Source: Paenibacillus xylanilyticus (lineage in GTDB: Bacteria; Bacillota; Bacilli; Paenibacillales; Paenibacillaceae). From it: a DNA stretch of 64,000 bases. The position numbers and the translations under genes were made by a program. The number at the start of each line of letters is the position of its first letter. Position 1 is the stretch's first letter. The stretch is taken from contig NZ_CP044310.1 in the NCBI RefSeq assembly GCF_009664365.1, forward strand, positions 5,271,501-5,335,500, read 5' to 3'. Shown one piece after another: positions 53,351 through 62,492 of the stretch. The notes beneath the pieces were generated by a model. The model searched no databases, was not told the origin of the DNA, and worked only from the letters and a program-made list of their open reading frames with translations.

Positions 53351-53810
53351 TGTCTAATGTCCCCCTTACACTGGGTTATTGGTCACATACCAAAAGTCCC
53401 ATATTCAATAATTTTATTATACTTTATCACGTACAAGAATTCACTATGAATTCGGTAAGACATGTGTACTATAATTTATCGTCATGCACGGGGCAATAGT
53501 TTATAGCTGTTTTTGACGAAATAACAGAACTCTGCACCCCTTTTGTAGGAAGACTTTTGATTCAATTCGATACGCATTAAGATTTAGGACTTTTTTACTG
53601 TGTTTTAACAAATGTAATTTTTTTTAAAATTCTTGATATTAAGTTTAATTGACGCTCATGTATTCTTCTGAAACTCCACGTGTCTCCTTCATTGCCCTGC
53701 CGTCTCGAATCACCTATAATTTAAGATAACAAATCAAAAAAAAGTTACGGGATTCCATTCCTCACAGGAACACTCCATGACACGACATCTTACCCGCAAG
53801 GAGGCCATAC
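53351..53810. other. AT-rich intergenic region, no gene seen
   Basis: 460 bases between the divergent cheX and LysR starts. It is AT-rich and must hold both promoters. I see no small frame with a good ribosome site, no clear terminator and no repeat worth naming. Confidence 0.5.
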
Positions 53811-54713
53811 ATGAATATCAGCCAACTGGAGACGCTGATTACGATCTCAAAAACGATGAGTTTCCGCAAAGCGGGAGAACTTCTGAACCTAACCCAGCCT
53901 GCCGTCTCGGCCCAGATTAAAAGTCTGGAGGATGAATTCAACACCGTTCTTGTAGATCGCAACCAACCTGTTACTTTAACCGATCGCGGACAAGTGTTTT
54001 TGGAGCATGCCGAGCGCATGCTAGATATCGTAGACGAACTGAAGCAGAAGCTGTCCGATCTCGATGAAACGCCTCAAGGCCATATCGTACTGGGCACGAC
54101 AACCTCCATTGCGATTCAGATTCTCCCCCGGGTGCTATCCTACTTCCAGGATCAGTTCCCATTGATCAAAACCAGTATTCAGTCCCTGCCTTCCTCACAG
54201 ATCTACACGCAGGTCGAAAATGGGTTGATTGACGTTGGTATCGGGTATCTCACCGAGCGCAATCCCAATCTGAACACCTCTGTTCTGTATTACGACACGT
54301 TCGAACTTGTTGTGTCTCCTGCTCATCCCCTTGCGAAGCAGAAGCATGCCGCGGTGGATGTGCTGCGCAGCACCCCTCTGATTATGCTGTCGCCAGATAC
54401 GGTCGGCAGACGGTTTACGGAAGGCATTTTCAAAAAACATGGCATTGAGCCCAATATTGTGATGGAATTGTCGAGCAGTGAGGAAGTCAAACGGATGGTC
54501 GAGATCAACCTCGGAGCGGCCGTGATATCCAAGCAATCCGTCGCACATGAACTGCGTCAGGGCACACTTCGGATGATTCCGCTAAGTGAACTTGAGGTCA
54601 GTCATCCTGTAGGCGTCATTTACAAATCCAGTCGTTATCTGAATTCGGCCATGCATCAATTCCTGAGTGACCTGAAAGGCATGCCGGAAACCCAATTTAT
54701 CAGTTCAGAATGA
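53811..54713 (+). CDS. LysR-family transcriptional regulator
   Basis: Regulator of 300 residues. The winged helix is at the start (FRKAGELLNLTQPAVSAQIK, residues 18-37), with the usual effector-binding domain after (HIVLGTTTSIAIQILPRVLS). AAGGAGG lies eight bases before the ATG. It is followed after 31 bases by a histidinol-phosphatase gene in the same direction, so they may be co-transcribed. Its effector and targets are unknown. Confidence 0.85.
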   Translation: MNISQLETLITISKTMSFRKAGELLNLTQPAVSAQIKSLEDEFNTVLVDRNQPVTLTDRGQVFLEHAERMLDIVDELKQKLSDLDETPQGHIVLGTTTSIAIQILPRVLSYFQDQFPLIKTSIQSLPSSQIYTQVENGLIDVGIGYLTERNPNLNTSVLYYDTFELVVSPAHPLAKQKHAAVDVLRSTPLIMLSPDTVGRRFTEGIFKKHGIEPNIVMELSSSEEVKRMVEINLGAAVISKQSVAHELRQGTLRMIPLSELEVSHPVGVIYKSSRYLNSAMHQFLSDLKGMPETQFISSE

Positions 54714-54744
54714 CAAACAAGGCAGGAGAAAGGAAGGATCATTC

Positions 54745-55554
54745 ATGAAATTCGATCTTCATACGCATCATTTCCGCTGTGGTCATGCGGATGGCAACAT
54801 TCGGGAATACATCGAAGCTGGCATTCAGGCCGGTCTTCAGGCCATTGGAATCTCCGATCACACGCCCTATTTCGCCAGTAAAGAAGAGCAAGCATTCCCC
54901 CGCATTGCGATGGCCAAGTCCGAATTGCGCCATTATGTGGAAGAGGTGCTTGCACTGAAGGAGGAATACGCTGGGAAAATTGATGTGCTGCTTGGCATTG
55001 AATCCGATTATTTCCCTCTCCATGCCGAGTTGTATCGCAGTACGCTGGGACAGTATCCTTTTGACTATATTATTGGTTCGGTCCATCACACGGAGGATGT
55101 CAGCATTTTCAATAAAACCCGGTGGAAGGGACTCAGTGAGGCTCGGAAAATTGAAGTGAAGGAACGTTACTACTCATTGATTTCACAGTCTGCCCGGAGT
55201 GGCATGTTCCAGATTCTTGGACACATTGATGCCATGAAAGGCAATTACCCTGCATTCTCCGAGATAGTGGCTGATCATGCTATTGATGAAACCCTGCAGG
55301 TTATTGCGGAGGCGGGCGTGGCTATTGAGATCAACACCTCCGGCAAAACAAAGCTAAGCGGCGGATGGTATCCCTCTGATGCCATTTTGGAGAGAGCGAA
55401 TCATTACGGCGTAAAAGTCACCTTCGGATCCGATGCGCACAAGCCTTCTCGCGTAGCGGACGACTTGGAAGACGTTCAGACTCGCCTGAAAGAGATCGGC
55501 TTTACGGAATGGGTTTATTTTAAACAGAAACAGATGCAGATTGTTCCCTTGTAA
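54745..55554 (+). CDS. Histidinol-phosphatase, PHP family (HisJ/HisK)
   Basis: PHP-domain metal phosphatase of 269 residues: DLHTHHFRCGHADG at the N-terminus holds the first metal ligands, then ISDHTPY, GIESDY, IIGSVHH, LGHIDAMK, and FGSDAHKPSRVADDL at the end. This is the class that dephosphorylates L-histidinol phosphate in Bacillus (HisJ, formerly YtvP). The strict substrate is inferred from length and motifs. AAGGAAGG precedes the ATG. Confidence 0.9.
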   Translation: MKFDLHTHHFRCGHADGNIREYIEAGIQAGLQAIGISDHTPYFASKEEQAFPRIAMAKSELRHYVEEVLALKEEYAGKIDVLLGIESDYFPLHAELYRSTLGQYPFDYIIGSVHHTEDVSIFNKTRWKGLSEARKIEVKERYYSLISQSARSGMFQILGHIDAMKGNYPAFSEIVADHAIDETLQVIAEAGVAIEINTSGKTKLSGGWYPSDAILERANHYGVKVTFGSDAHKPSRVADDLEDVQTRLKEIGFTEWVYFKQKQMQIVPL

Positions 55555-55576
55555 CGACAACCGGATAACAAGCTTG

Positions 55577-55619
55577 AAACCCTACAGTCACGGGACGATC
55601 CCTATCGTAGGGTTTTTCT
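55577..55619 (+). terminator. Terminator of the histidinol-phosphatase gene
   Basis: Stem AAACCCTAC/GTAGGGTTT with a 21-base loop, followed by TTTTCTTTT, just after the stop. Confidence 0.85.
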
Positions 55620-55637
55620 TTTGGTCAAAAAAAATGA

Positions 55638-55654
55638 ACCCGCTCGCGGCGGGT
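55638..55654 (-). terminator. Terminator of the acetyltransferase gene
   Basis: Minus-strand stem ACCCGC/GCGGGT (loop five bases) then TTCATTTTTTTT. It lies about 165 bases beyond the stop of the GNAT gene, the nearest minus-strand gene upstream of it. Confidence 0.6.
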
Positions 55655-55817
55655 CCCAACAGCATATCTATTTATCAAAAAGGGGGTCATGAGATAAGTT
55701 TACCCGCTGTCTGTTAGAGTTCAATTGCAGCTATATTTCAATTGTGTAACAAATGATTGAAGTTCGATTCAACTGATTTTACTAATGTATTCTATGTTAT
55801 TTTTGTTTGTTGGATAC

Positions 55818-56429
55818 CTAGGTTTGCAGGCTTTTATCCTTTTGTAATCGCACATGCTCTTCCCGATATAAAGCATAGACTTTGACGTCGAGCAGAGTGT
55901 CTTGTGTCTGACCATCCTCTTGACTCCATCCAAATGAAGGAAGAGTGCGTTCGTATGACATCCCGCTTTTGCGAAGCACCCGTTCGGATGATACATTGGC
56001 TTCGTAGCAGCGCGCTTCCACTTTTTGAAGGTTCAGCTCCGTAAAACCAAAATTCAGCAGACGCTGTACCGCTTCGGTTGCAACGCCCATACCCCAGCAG
56101 GATCTGTTCAGAATATAGCCAATCTGGGCAGTGCCGCTATGCTCATTCCAGTGCTGAAAAGACGTGATGCCGATGATCTGCTCCCTGCCTTTCCAGCAGA
56201 TGCCGTAATGCAGCGAATCCAGCTTCGAACTGCTGCTCCGGATCTGATTCAGGAGTCGCCGGGCACGAATTGGCGTTGGTTGGCCTCCCCTATTCACATA
56301 TTGAATGACTTGCGGATCGGAAAACAGTTCCGATAATGTGCTGAAATCACTCTGACGCAAAGATCGAAGCAGCAGTCGGTCTGTCCATAACACAGGAAGT
56401 CCTTGGCCCAGCATTTTTCGGGTCAGCAT
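55818..56429 (-). CDS. GNAT-family N-acetyltransferase (RimJ/RimL type)
   Basis: Acetyl-CoA-dependent acetyltransferase of 203 residues: TDRLLLRSLRQSDFSTLSEL at the start, IGITSFQHWNEHSGTAQIGY as the central strand, RSCWGMGVATEAVQRLLNFG as the acetyl-CoA loop, then NLQKVEARCYEANVSSERVL. Members acetylate ribosomal protein termini or small molecules. The target is unknown. AAAGGAG precedes the ATG. Confidence 0.88.
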   Translation of the reverse strand: MLTRKMLGQGLPVLWTDRLLLRSLRQSDFSTLSELFSDPQVIQYVNRGGQPTPIRARRLLNQIRSSSSKLDSLHYGICWKGREQIIGITSFQHWNEHSGTAQIGYILNRSCWGMGVATEAVQRLLNFGFTELNLQKVEARCYEANVSSERVLRKSGMSYERTLPSFGWSQEDGQTQDTLLDVKVYALYREEHVRLQKDKSLQT

Positions 56430-56566
56430 GGCAATCGCTCCTTTTGTCTATCGGGTTCTGGTCCGGTAAGACAAGCAAGCTCTGGGATGATCCGGCTCAT
56501 ATAAAAATGATGGATAACACTCCGTTTTGGTTTTCAAACATTAGTATGTCGATTCACTGCCATTAT

Positions 56567-57316
56567 TTATTCCTCTGCCGAGCTCTGTTCCTGCAGTCCG
56601 CGATAGATCCCCGTACGAATCTCCCGGATGTAAAAGTCCAATGAAGGTACATCGGCTTGTTGTGCAGCCAGCACTTCACGCTCAATATCATAGGGAACCC
56701 GGACAAATTGAAGGTTGAAGGCCTTGTTTCGATCACGACCACTCTCTCCTTCAAGGATGCAGTAAGAGGCTTGGGTCATATCGAGAGGATTACCTACACT
56801 TCCGGCATTAAACAACATTTTCCCATTAAAATGCTGCAAGTAAGCGTTATGCACATCTCCGTAGCCCACGATATCTGCTTCACCAAGCTCCGGATGATCT
56901 GCCGGAGCATCAAACATGGCTATCCTTTTCGCCATCTCGTCCCATGGCTGCACCCGGTGATACACACTCTGCGGCGAGGCGTGCACCAAACGAATGGTGC
57001 GCCCACTGAGTTCTAATTGGTGGCTGAAGGGTAGGCTCTTCAAGTATGCAAGCCGTTCTGCTCCCAATCGTGCAGCCTGCCAAGTAAAATTCTCATTATC
57101 CTGATTCACCGCAACCAGCTCATCCCAATTGCCCCGAATCACGTATTCGCACGTCTCTCTCACCGAATCAACCACCTGCACCGGATCCGGACCTTTGCCC
57201 ACGAGGTCGCCCAGACAAAAGATACGCTCCATCCCGCGACTCCGGATATCACTGAGTACAGCTTCCCACGCTGTCATGTTGCCATGAATATCGGATACAA
57301 TCGCAATTCGTTCCAT
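56567..57316 (-). CDS. Metallophosphoesterase family protein (diadenosine/serine-threonine phosphatase-like)
   Basis: Calcineurin-like phosphoesterase of 249 residues: IVSDIHGNMTAWEAVL, CLGDLVGKGPDP, GNWDE, then HASPQS and FNAGSVGNPLD, the usual order of metal ligands. The position that is normally GHTH reads YGDVH here, so one histidine is replaced by Asp. Related proteins hydrolyse Ap4A or phosphoproteins. AGGAGGTTGG lies directly before the ATG. It may have a partner in the next gene downstream. Confidence 0.85.
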   Translation of the reverse strand: MERIAIVSDIHGNMTAWEAVLSDIRSRGMERIFCLGDLVGKGPDPVQVVDSVRETCEYVIRGNWDELVAVNQDNENFTWQAARLGAERLAYLKSLPFSHQLELSGRTIRLVHASPQSVYHRVQPWDEMAKRIAMFDAPADHPELGEADIVGYGDVHNAYLQHFNGKMLFNAGSVGNPLDMTQASYCILEGESGRDRNKAFNLQFVRVPYDIEREVLAAQQADVPSLDFYIREIRTGIYRGLQEQSSAEE

Positions 57317-57392
57317 CTGGCCAACCTCCTCTTCTAATCCTTTTGAAGACTTAGATACTCAAATATTAAATCATTTTGTATACACGCTATGT

Positions 57393-58334
57393 TCATGTTC
57401 CCCTTAATTCAAAAACGGTCAATTCCGGTCTGCACAAAAAACGAATCGGCAGCTGGGTCATGCCAAAACCGCGATTCACATAGACAGGCATACGTGCCTT
57501 GCCTGCATAATATAACCCCTGAATATACTTGCGTGAACCTCGCGGCGTGGTAACGGCTCCAATCCAAGGGAAACGAACCTGCCCGCCATGGCTATGACCG
57601 GATAACTGTAGTCCAAATCCGAACGGCTCCGCCATATCGGCATAGTCCGGCTCATGCATCAGCAATAGTTTCCACGTATCGGGGTCCAAACCTTCGATTG
57701 CTTGCAAAGGATTCGGCTGGCTTGTAAGAGCATCATCCAGACCTGTCACCGCTATTTGTTCGTTGCCTTGTTTAATGACAGCATGACTGTTGCGAAGCAG
57801 CGTAAAGCCGGCTTCCTTGAACATGGCTTCCACTTGTTTCTGCTGTCTGCCCCGGTAATCATGATTCCCCAATACGGCGAATTTGCCATACTTGGCCTGC
57901 ATGGATGCCAGCACGGGTATACACTCCCGCATCGGTTCGGCTTCCCGTTCCACCATATCTCCGGTAAAACAGATCAGATCCGGCGTTTGCTCCTGTATGG
58001 TCTCGGCCAGCTTCTCCATTTCCTTCAAACCGGTATGAAAGCCGAGATGCGCATCGCTAAACTGTACAACACGCAGCCCATTGAATGCCTGCGGGAATCC
58101 GGGCAGTTCCAAGGGGACATGCTTGACTTCCAGACGGCGCGGCTCCCAGAGCCAGGCATATCCCCCTGTGAACAAGGCTGCACCTGCCGTCATCACAATC
58201 ATCCGTAACAGGAAACTTCGCCGGGAGGGATCGTGATCCTTCTCCTCACCGGGAAAAATGGACCCTTGCTCGGGTCCAGCGTCTGAGCGCCGGGGCGGTG
58301 GCCATGAGCTGCCCTTACGCGGTGTCTCTGCCAT
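57393..58334 (-). CDS. Secreted or membrane-anchored metallophosphoesterase (YkuE-like)
   Basis: Phosphoesterase of 313 residues. The first 40 are Pro/Asp-rich. A twin-arginine-like signal follows: SRRSFLLRMIVMTAGAALF (Arg-Arg near residue 38, then a hydrophobic stretch), typical of Tat export. The catalytic domain has VVQFSDAHLGFHTG, ICFTGDMVEREAEP, AVLGNHDYRG, LLMHEPD and SGHSHGGQV. B. subtilis YkuE is a Tat-exported wall-associated enzyme of this type. AAGGAGGGG precedes the ATG. Confidence 0.88.
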   Translation of the reverse strand: MAETPRKGSSWPPPRRSDAGPEQGSIFPGEEKDHDPSRRSFLLRMIVMTAGAALFTGGYAWLWEPRRLEVKHVPLELPGFPQAFNGLRVVQFSDAHLGFHTGLKEMEKLAETIQEQTPDLICFTGDMVEREAEPMRECIPVLASMQAKYGKFAVLGNHDYRGRQQKQVEAMFKEAGFTLLRNSHAVIKQGNEQIAVTGLDDALTSQPNPLQAIEGLDPDTWKLLLMHEPDYADMAEPFGFGLQLSGHSHGGQVRFPWIGAVTTPRGSRKYIQGLYYAGKARMPVYVNRGFGMTQLPIRFLCRPELTVFELRGT

Positions 58335-58423
58335 GTCTTCCCCTCCTTCTCCGCTCTACATGCATCTCTACAGTATACCATATTCTGCATGACGAGCCCG
58401 GTTCCTTCGCAATTGCAGAAAAA

Positions 58424-58467
58424 GAAGCCGTGATCTTCAGCAGCAAGCTGCCGAAGGTCACGACTTC
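58424..58467 (-). terminator. Terminator of sdhCAB
   Basis: Long minus-strand stem starting GAAGTCGTGACCTTC, pairing with GAAGATCACGGCTTC, then TTTTTCTG. About 45 bases past the sdhB stop. Confidence 0.88.
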
Positions 58468-58511
58468 TCCTAATGTTGCAGATTCCACATCTGCAAGGGA
58501 TATCCACGATA

Positions 58512-59276
58512 CTATACGCCCAACCAGCGTTTGAACATATGCTTGGTTGTTTGTTTGTTCATTTCTGCAATGGACGTTGTCAGCGGGATACCTTTTGGAC
58601 AAGAGCGCACACAGTTCTGCGAGTTACCGCAGCCCTCGATTCCTCCATCTTCCATCAATGCTTCCAAACGATCCTCGGCGTTCATCTCTCCTGTTGGATG
58701 AGCATTGAACAGGCGGACTTGGGAAAGTGCGGCCGGGCCGATAAAGTCTGTTTTTTCATTCACGTTAGGACAAGCTTCCAGACACACACCACATGTCATG
58801 CACTTGGACAGCTCGTAAGCCCATTGACGCTTCTTCTCAGGCATCCGTGGACCTGGACCGAGGTCGTAGGTACCATCAATCGGAATCCAGGCTTTAACCC
58901 GTTTCAGGGCATTAAACATCCGGGTGCGGTCAATGACCAGGTCACGTACAACCGGGAATGTTTTCATCGGTTCAATTCGAACCGGCTGTTCCAGCTTATC
59001 GATCAGGGCAGCACACGCTTGACGTGGCTTACCGTTGATCACCATGGAGCATGCTCCGCAGACTTCTTCGAGACAGTTTGATTCCCAGCAGACAGGGGCA
59101 ATGGACTTGCCGTCTTTGTTAACCGGGTTCCGCTGAATCTCCATCAGGGCACTAATAACGTTCATGCCGGGACGGTACGGAAGTTCAAATTCTTCGGTAT
59201 ACGAAGACGATTCCGGGCTGTCCTGACGGGTGATGATAAACTTGACGGTTTTGTTCGCTGTAGCTTGTTCCGCCAT
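58512..59276 (-). CDS. sdhB: Succinate dehydrogenase iron-sulfur subunit
   Basis: Electron-carrying subunit of complex II, 254 residues. The cysteine sets for three clusters are present: CWESNCLEEVCGACS and a following CAA (2Fe-2S), CMTCGVCLEACPN (4Fe-4S), and CGNSQNCVRSCPKGIPL (3Fe-4S region). AAAGGAGGGG precedes the ATG. It is separated from sdhA by a 469-base gap, unlike the tight sdhAB spacing in Bacillus. A strong terminator follows the stop. Confidence 0.95.
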   Translation of the reverse strand: MAEQATANKTVKFIITRQDSPESSSYTEEFELPYRPGMNVISALMEIQRNPVNKDGKSIAPVCWESNCLEEVCGACSMVINGKPRQACAALIDKLEQPVRIEPMKTFPVVRDLVIDRTRMFNALKRVKAWIPIDGTYDLGPGPRMPEKKRQWAYELSKCMTCGVCLEACPNVNEKTDFIGPAALSQVRLFNAHPTGEMNAEDRLEALMEDGGIEGCGNSQNCVRSCPKGIPLTTSIAEMNKQTTKHMFKRWLGV

Positions 59277-59745
59277 ATCGTTGTCCCCTCCTTTGGTGAC
59301 GATGATTGATTGCTATCGTTACAAGACCACAATGGTTCACACATGGTCACTCCGCCGGCAGAAGCTACTTCCGATCGCTGTTATCCCCAGATTTTTTTAT
59401 TTTCCCCTGAGAGGGTTAAAATCCGGGGATAAAGGCGAACGCTTCGCTTCTACAGTATTCTTCTGCCTTCTCCGTTAAGGTGTTAACTTTTAATCTTATA
59501 AATATAAAATAAAATCCTCTTTGTGCTATATAGCAAAGGCGGACGCTTCGCTTCTTCAGGTCATTTCCGCTTCCTCCGCTACGTCGTGCTGCTGAGTCTC
59601 TTTACTGAAAATAGCAATAATTCATTCTGGATTACTTTAGTCAACCTCTGAAGCTTCGCGAGTGCTTCGCTTCTTCAGTATCTTTCGGGCTATCCTTATA
59701 GACGTTTAACTTTAAACTTATAAATTGAAATCTATCCGGCTTTAC
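59277..59745. repeat. Repeat-bearing gap between sdhA and sdhB
   Basis: No gene is seen here. The sequence GCTTCGCTTC occurs at 59441, 59545 and 59664, each with similar flanks. The first and third copies stay similar for about 70 bases downstream (to TTATAAAT). Copies are 104 and 119 bases apart. At one end TTATCCCC (59381) pairs with GGGGATAA (59425). This looks like a degenerate intergenic repeat family lodged inside an operon. Confidence 0.65.
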
Positions 59746-61488
59746 TTAATCCTTCGAATAGTCCCGGATCCGTGGTGGGATCAAGGATACATCTACAGGC
59801 TCGTACGAGATTTGCGGGCCTTCCTTCGACCAGCTGGCGATGGTCGTTTTCAGGAACTCCTCATCGTTACGCTCCGTGAATTCCGGTTTGTAGTGTGCCC
59901 CGCGGCTTTCGTTACGCAGCAGTGCGCCGAGTGTCATCGCTTCAGCAAGTTCAAGCATGTTCCACAGCTGACGTGTGAAGGCTGCACCCGGGTTATTCCA
60001 ACCGGATGTATCGTACATGTTGATTTTGCCGTAACGCTCTTTCAATTCCTTGATTTTGCCGATAGTGGCTTCAAGTTTATCGTTATAGCGCACAACCGTC
60101 ATATTGGCTGTCATCCACTCGCCAAGCTCTTTATGAATGACATAGGCATTTTCACTGCCTTGCATTTTCATGATGCTTTCGTACTTATCGCTTTGGCGTT
60201 TCGTGTAGCCATCGAATACGGAAGAATTCACATCAGCAGACGATTTTTTGAGTCCCTTGATGTATTCCACCGCTTTTGGACCAGCCACCATACCGCCATA
60301 AATCGCAGATACCAGTGAGTTCGCACCCAGACGGTTTGCACCGTGGTATTGATATTCACATTCACCCGCTGCGAACAGACCTGGAATGTTGGTCATTTGA
60401 TTGTAGTCCACCCACATGCCGCCCATGGAATAGTGAACAGCCGGGAAGATTTTCATCGGGATTTTACGTGGGTCATCCCCCATGAACTTCTCGTAAATTT
60501 CAATGATACCGCCGAGCTTAACATCCAGCTCCTTCGGATCCTTATGAGACAGGTCAAGGTAGACCATGTTCTCCCCGTTAACTCCAAGTCCCATATCTAC
60601 ACAAACGCTGAAGATTTCACGCGTTGCGATATCACGAGGGACGAGGTTACCGTAGGATGGATACTTCTCTTCAAGGAAGTACCATGGTTTACCGTCTTTG
60701 TACGTCCAGATCCGGCCACCTTCACCACGCGCTGATTCAGACATCAGACGAAGCTTGTCATCTCCTGGAATGGCTGTTGGGTGGATCTGAATGAATTCCC
60801 CGTTGGCATAGTTAACGCCCTGCTGGTACACCGCACTTGCTGCTGTACCTGTATTGATAACGGAGTTTGTTGTTTTACCGAAAATAATACCAGGGCCGCC
60901 GCTTGCAAGAATAACCGCTTCTGCAGGGAACGTCTGCACCTTCATCGTTTTCAGGTCCTGTGCCACAATTCCGCGACAGATCCCCTCGTCATCAATAACT
61001 GCCTGCAGGAACTCCCAGTTCTCATATTTGGTAACGAGACCTGCTGCTTCCCAGCGACGAACCTGCTCATCCAATGCATAGAGCAATTGTTGTCCTGTTG
61101 TGGCTCCGGCAAATGCCGTACGGTGATGCTTTGTACCCCCGAAACGACGGAAATCAAGCAAACCTTCCGGTGTCCGGTTGAACATAACGCCCATCCGGTC
61201 CATCAGGTGGATGATACCAGGTGCTGCTTCACACATCGCTTTAACTGGTGGCTGGTTCGCAAGGAAGTCGCCGCCATACACGGTATCGTCAAAGTGAACC
61301 CATGGGGAGTCGCCCTCACCCTTGGTGTTTACCGCTCCGTTAATGCCGCCCTGGGCGCATACGGAGTGGGATCTTTTTACGGGAACCAATGAAAATAAAT
61401 GAACATGGACTCCGGCCTCAGCCGATTTGATCGCCGCCATCAACCCCGCGAGACCTCCGCCCACAATAATTACATTAGATGATGCCAT
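59746..61488 (-). CDS. sdhA: Succinate dehydrogenase flavoprotein subunit
   Basis: Catalytic subunit oxidising succinate to fumarate, 580 residues. The FAD-binding motif is VIIVGGGLAGLMAAIKSAEAG at the N-terminus (first ten residues shown in Rossmann form GGGLAG), with the covalent-FAD His in KRSHSVCAQGG near residue 40. The substrate region TKGEGDSPWVHFDDTVYGGD and the catalytic FAAGECEYQYHGANRLGANS are in place. AAGGGAG precedes the ATG. Gene order sdhCAB matches Firmicutes of the cytochrome b558 type. Confidence 0.96.
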   Translation of the reverse strand: MASSNVIIVGGGLAGLMAAIKSAEAGVHVHLFSLVPVKRSHSVCAQGGINGAVNTKGEGDSPWVHFDDTVYGGDFLANQPPVKAMCEAAPGIIHLMDRMGVMFNRTPEGLLDFRRFGGTKHHRTAFAGATTGQQLLYALDEQVRRWEAAGLVTKYENWEFLQAVIDDEGICRGIVAQDLKTMKVQTFPAEAVILASGGPGIIFGKTTNSVINTGTAASAVYQQGVNYANGEFIQIHPTAIPGDDKLRLMSESARGEGGRIWTYKDGKPWYFLEEKYPSYGNLVPRDIATREIFSVCVDMGLGVNGENMVYLDLSHKDPKELDVKLGGIIEIYEKFMGDDPRKIPMKIFPAVHYSMGGMWVDYNQMTNIPGLFAAGECEYQYHGANRLGANSLVSAIYGGMVAGPKAVEYIKGLKKSSADVNSSVFDGYTKRQSDKYESIMKMQGSENAYVIHKELGEWMTANMTVVRYNDKLEATIGKIKELKERYGKINMYDTSGWNNPGAAFTRQLWNMLELAEAMTLGALLRNESRGAHYKPEFTERNDEEFLKTTIASWSKEGPQISYEPVDVSLIPPRIRDYSKD

Positions 61489-61529
61489 TGCTGTTCACTC
61501 CCTTATAAGTCAGCATTTATCACAAATGC

Positions 61530-62198
61530 TTAAATCAGAACTGTTTTAATCGTATCAAGCATCGTTGTTGCCGTTTGGAAATCAATGCTCCGGAAAGCAA
61601 ACAACGAAGCGATAAACATAATAGCCACAATACCGAACAGACTCATGCACACATAAGAAGATACACGCTGCGCACGCGGTCCAACGGTAATCCCCCAGCT
61701 AACCAGGAACGACCATAAGCCGTTAGCAAAGTGGTAGGAGGCTGCAACCACACTGATCAGATATAAAATAAACGTTACCGGGTTCATCACGACGTCATGA
61801 ATGACACCGCCAAGTTGTTCGTGCGTTACATTACCCAATGCAACCTGCACGCGAGTCTCCCAAACGTGCCAGATGACGAAAACAAAAGTAATGACACCAC
61901 TGATCCGCTGCAATGTGTAGCGCCAGTTGCGTTCATTGCCGTAACGTCCGACATTAGGCTTGGCCTGGTAAGCAATGTACAGACCGTATACACCGTGATA
62001 GAACAACGGCAACCAGATGAGAACCGTTTCCAAAACAATAACGAGAGGCAAACTGTTCAGGAAGGCAACAGCACCGTCAAAAGCTTCTTTGCCGCCTTCA
62101 ACTGCCGAGAAGTTCGTCACCAGGTGCTCAAGAAAAAACAAACTGAGCGGGATGACGCCAAGCAAGGAGTGCAGCTTTCTGGAGTAAAACCCTTTCAT
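61530..62198 (-). CDS. sdhC: Succinate dehydrogenase cytochrome b558 subunit
   Basis: Membrane anchor of complex II, 222 residues with five helices (the first near IPLSLFFLEHLVTNFS). It carries the heme histidines of the diheme b558 class (for example in LFFLEHLV and VIWHVWE). It passes electrons to menaquinone. The ATG at 62198 is preceded by AAAGGGGA; a frame starting 13 codons earlier has no ribosome site. First gene of the operon, 41 bases from sdhA. Confidence 0.94.
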   Translation of the reverse strand: MKGFYSRKLHSLLGVIPLSLFFLEHLVTNFSAVEGGKEAFDGAVAFLNSLPLVIVLETVLIWLPLFYHGVYGLYIAYQAKPNVGRYGNERNWRYTLQRISGVITFVFVIWHVWETRVQVALGNVTHEQLGGVIHDVVMNPVTFILYLISVVAASYHFANGLWSFLVSWGITVGPRAQRVSSYVCMSLFGIVAIMFIASLFAFRSIDFQTATTMLDTIKTVLI

Positions 62199-62255
62199 AA
62201 AATGTCGTTCCCCTTTCGCTAAATACAACGTTTTCATAAAATACTTCGCTTATCA

Positions 62256-62327
62256 TGACACAAACCTTTCCCATGGAAAGGTTCGACAAATTGTTCCGTT
62301 TTCATCAGGTGTGAACAACTTGTGTCA
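62256..62327. promoter_or_regulatory. Nested inverted repeats in the sdhC / LysR intergenic region
   Basis: Outer arms TGACACAA (62256-62263) and TTGTGTCA (62320-62327). Inside are AACCTTTCC-CAT-GGAAAGGTT (62263-62283) and TTGTTC/GAACAA (62291-62296, 62313-62318). They lie between sdhC and the divergent LysR gene, in the probable sdhC leader, so they may be operator sites or a folded mRNA leader. Confidence 0.55.
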
Positions 62328-62492
62328 CGATTCATGTTACTCCTTTTTTTCTTATAATGGAATTGCAATATAATTATTAATTGTTATAACCTATAGGTAT
62401 AAGAGCTGAAACATCGGACAGGCAGGCATATCGCATTGAAAACGATTTAACAAGGACAACAATCACACCCCATGGAAAAGAGGTTAGTGTTT

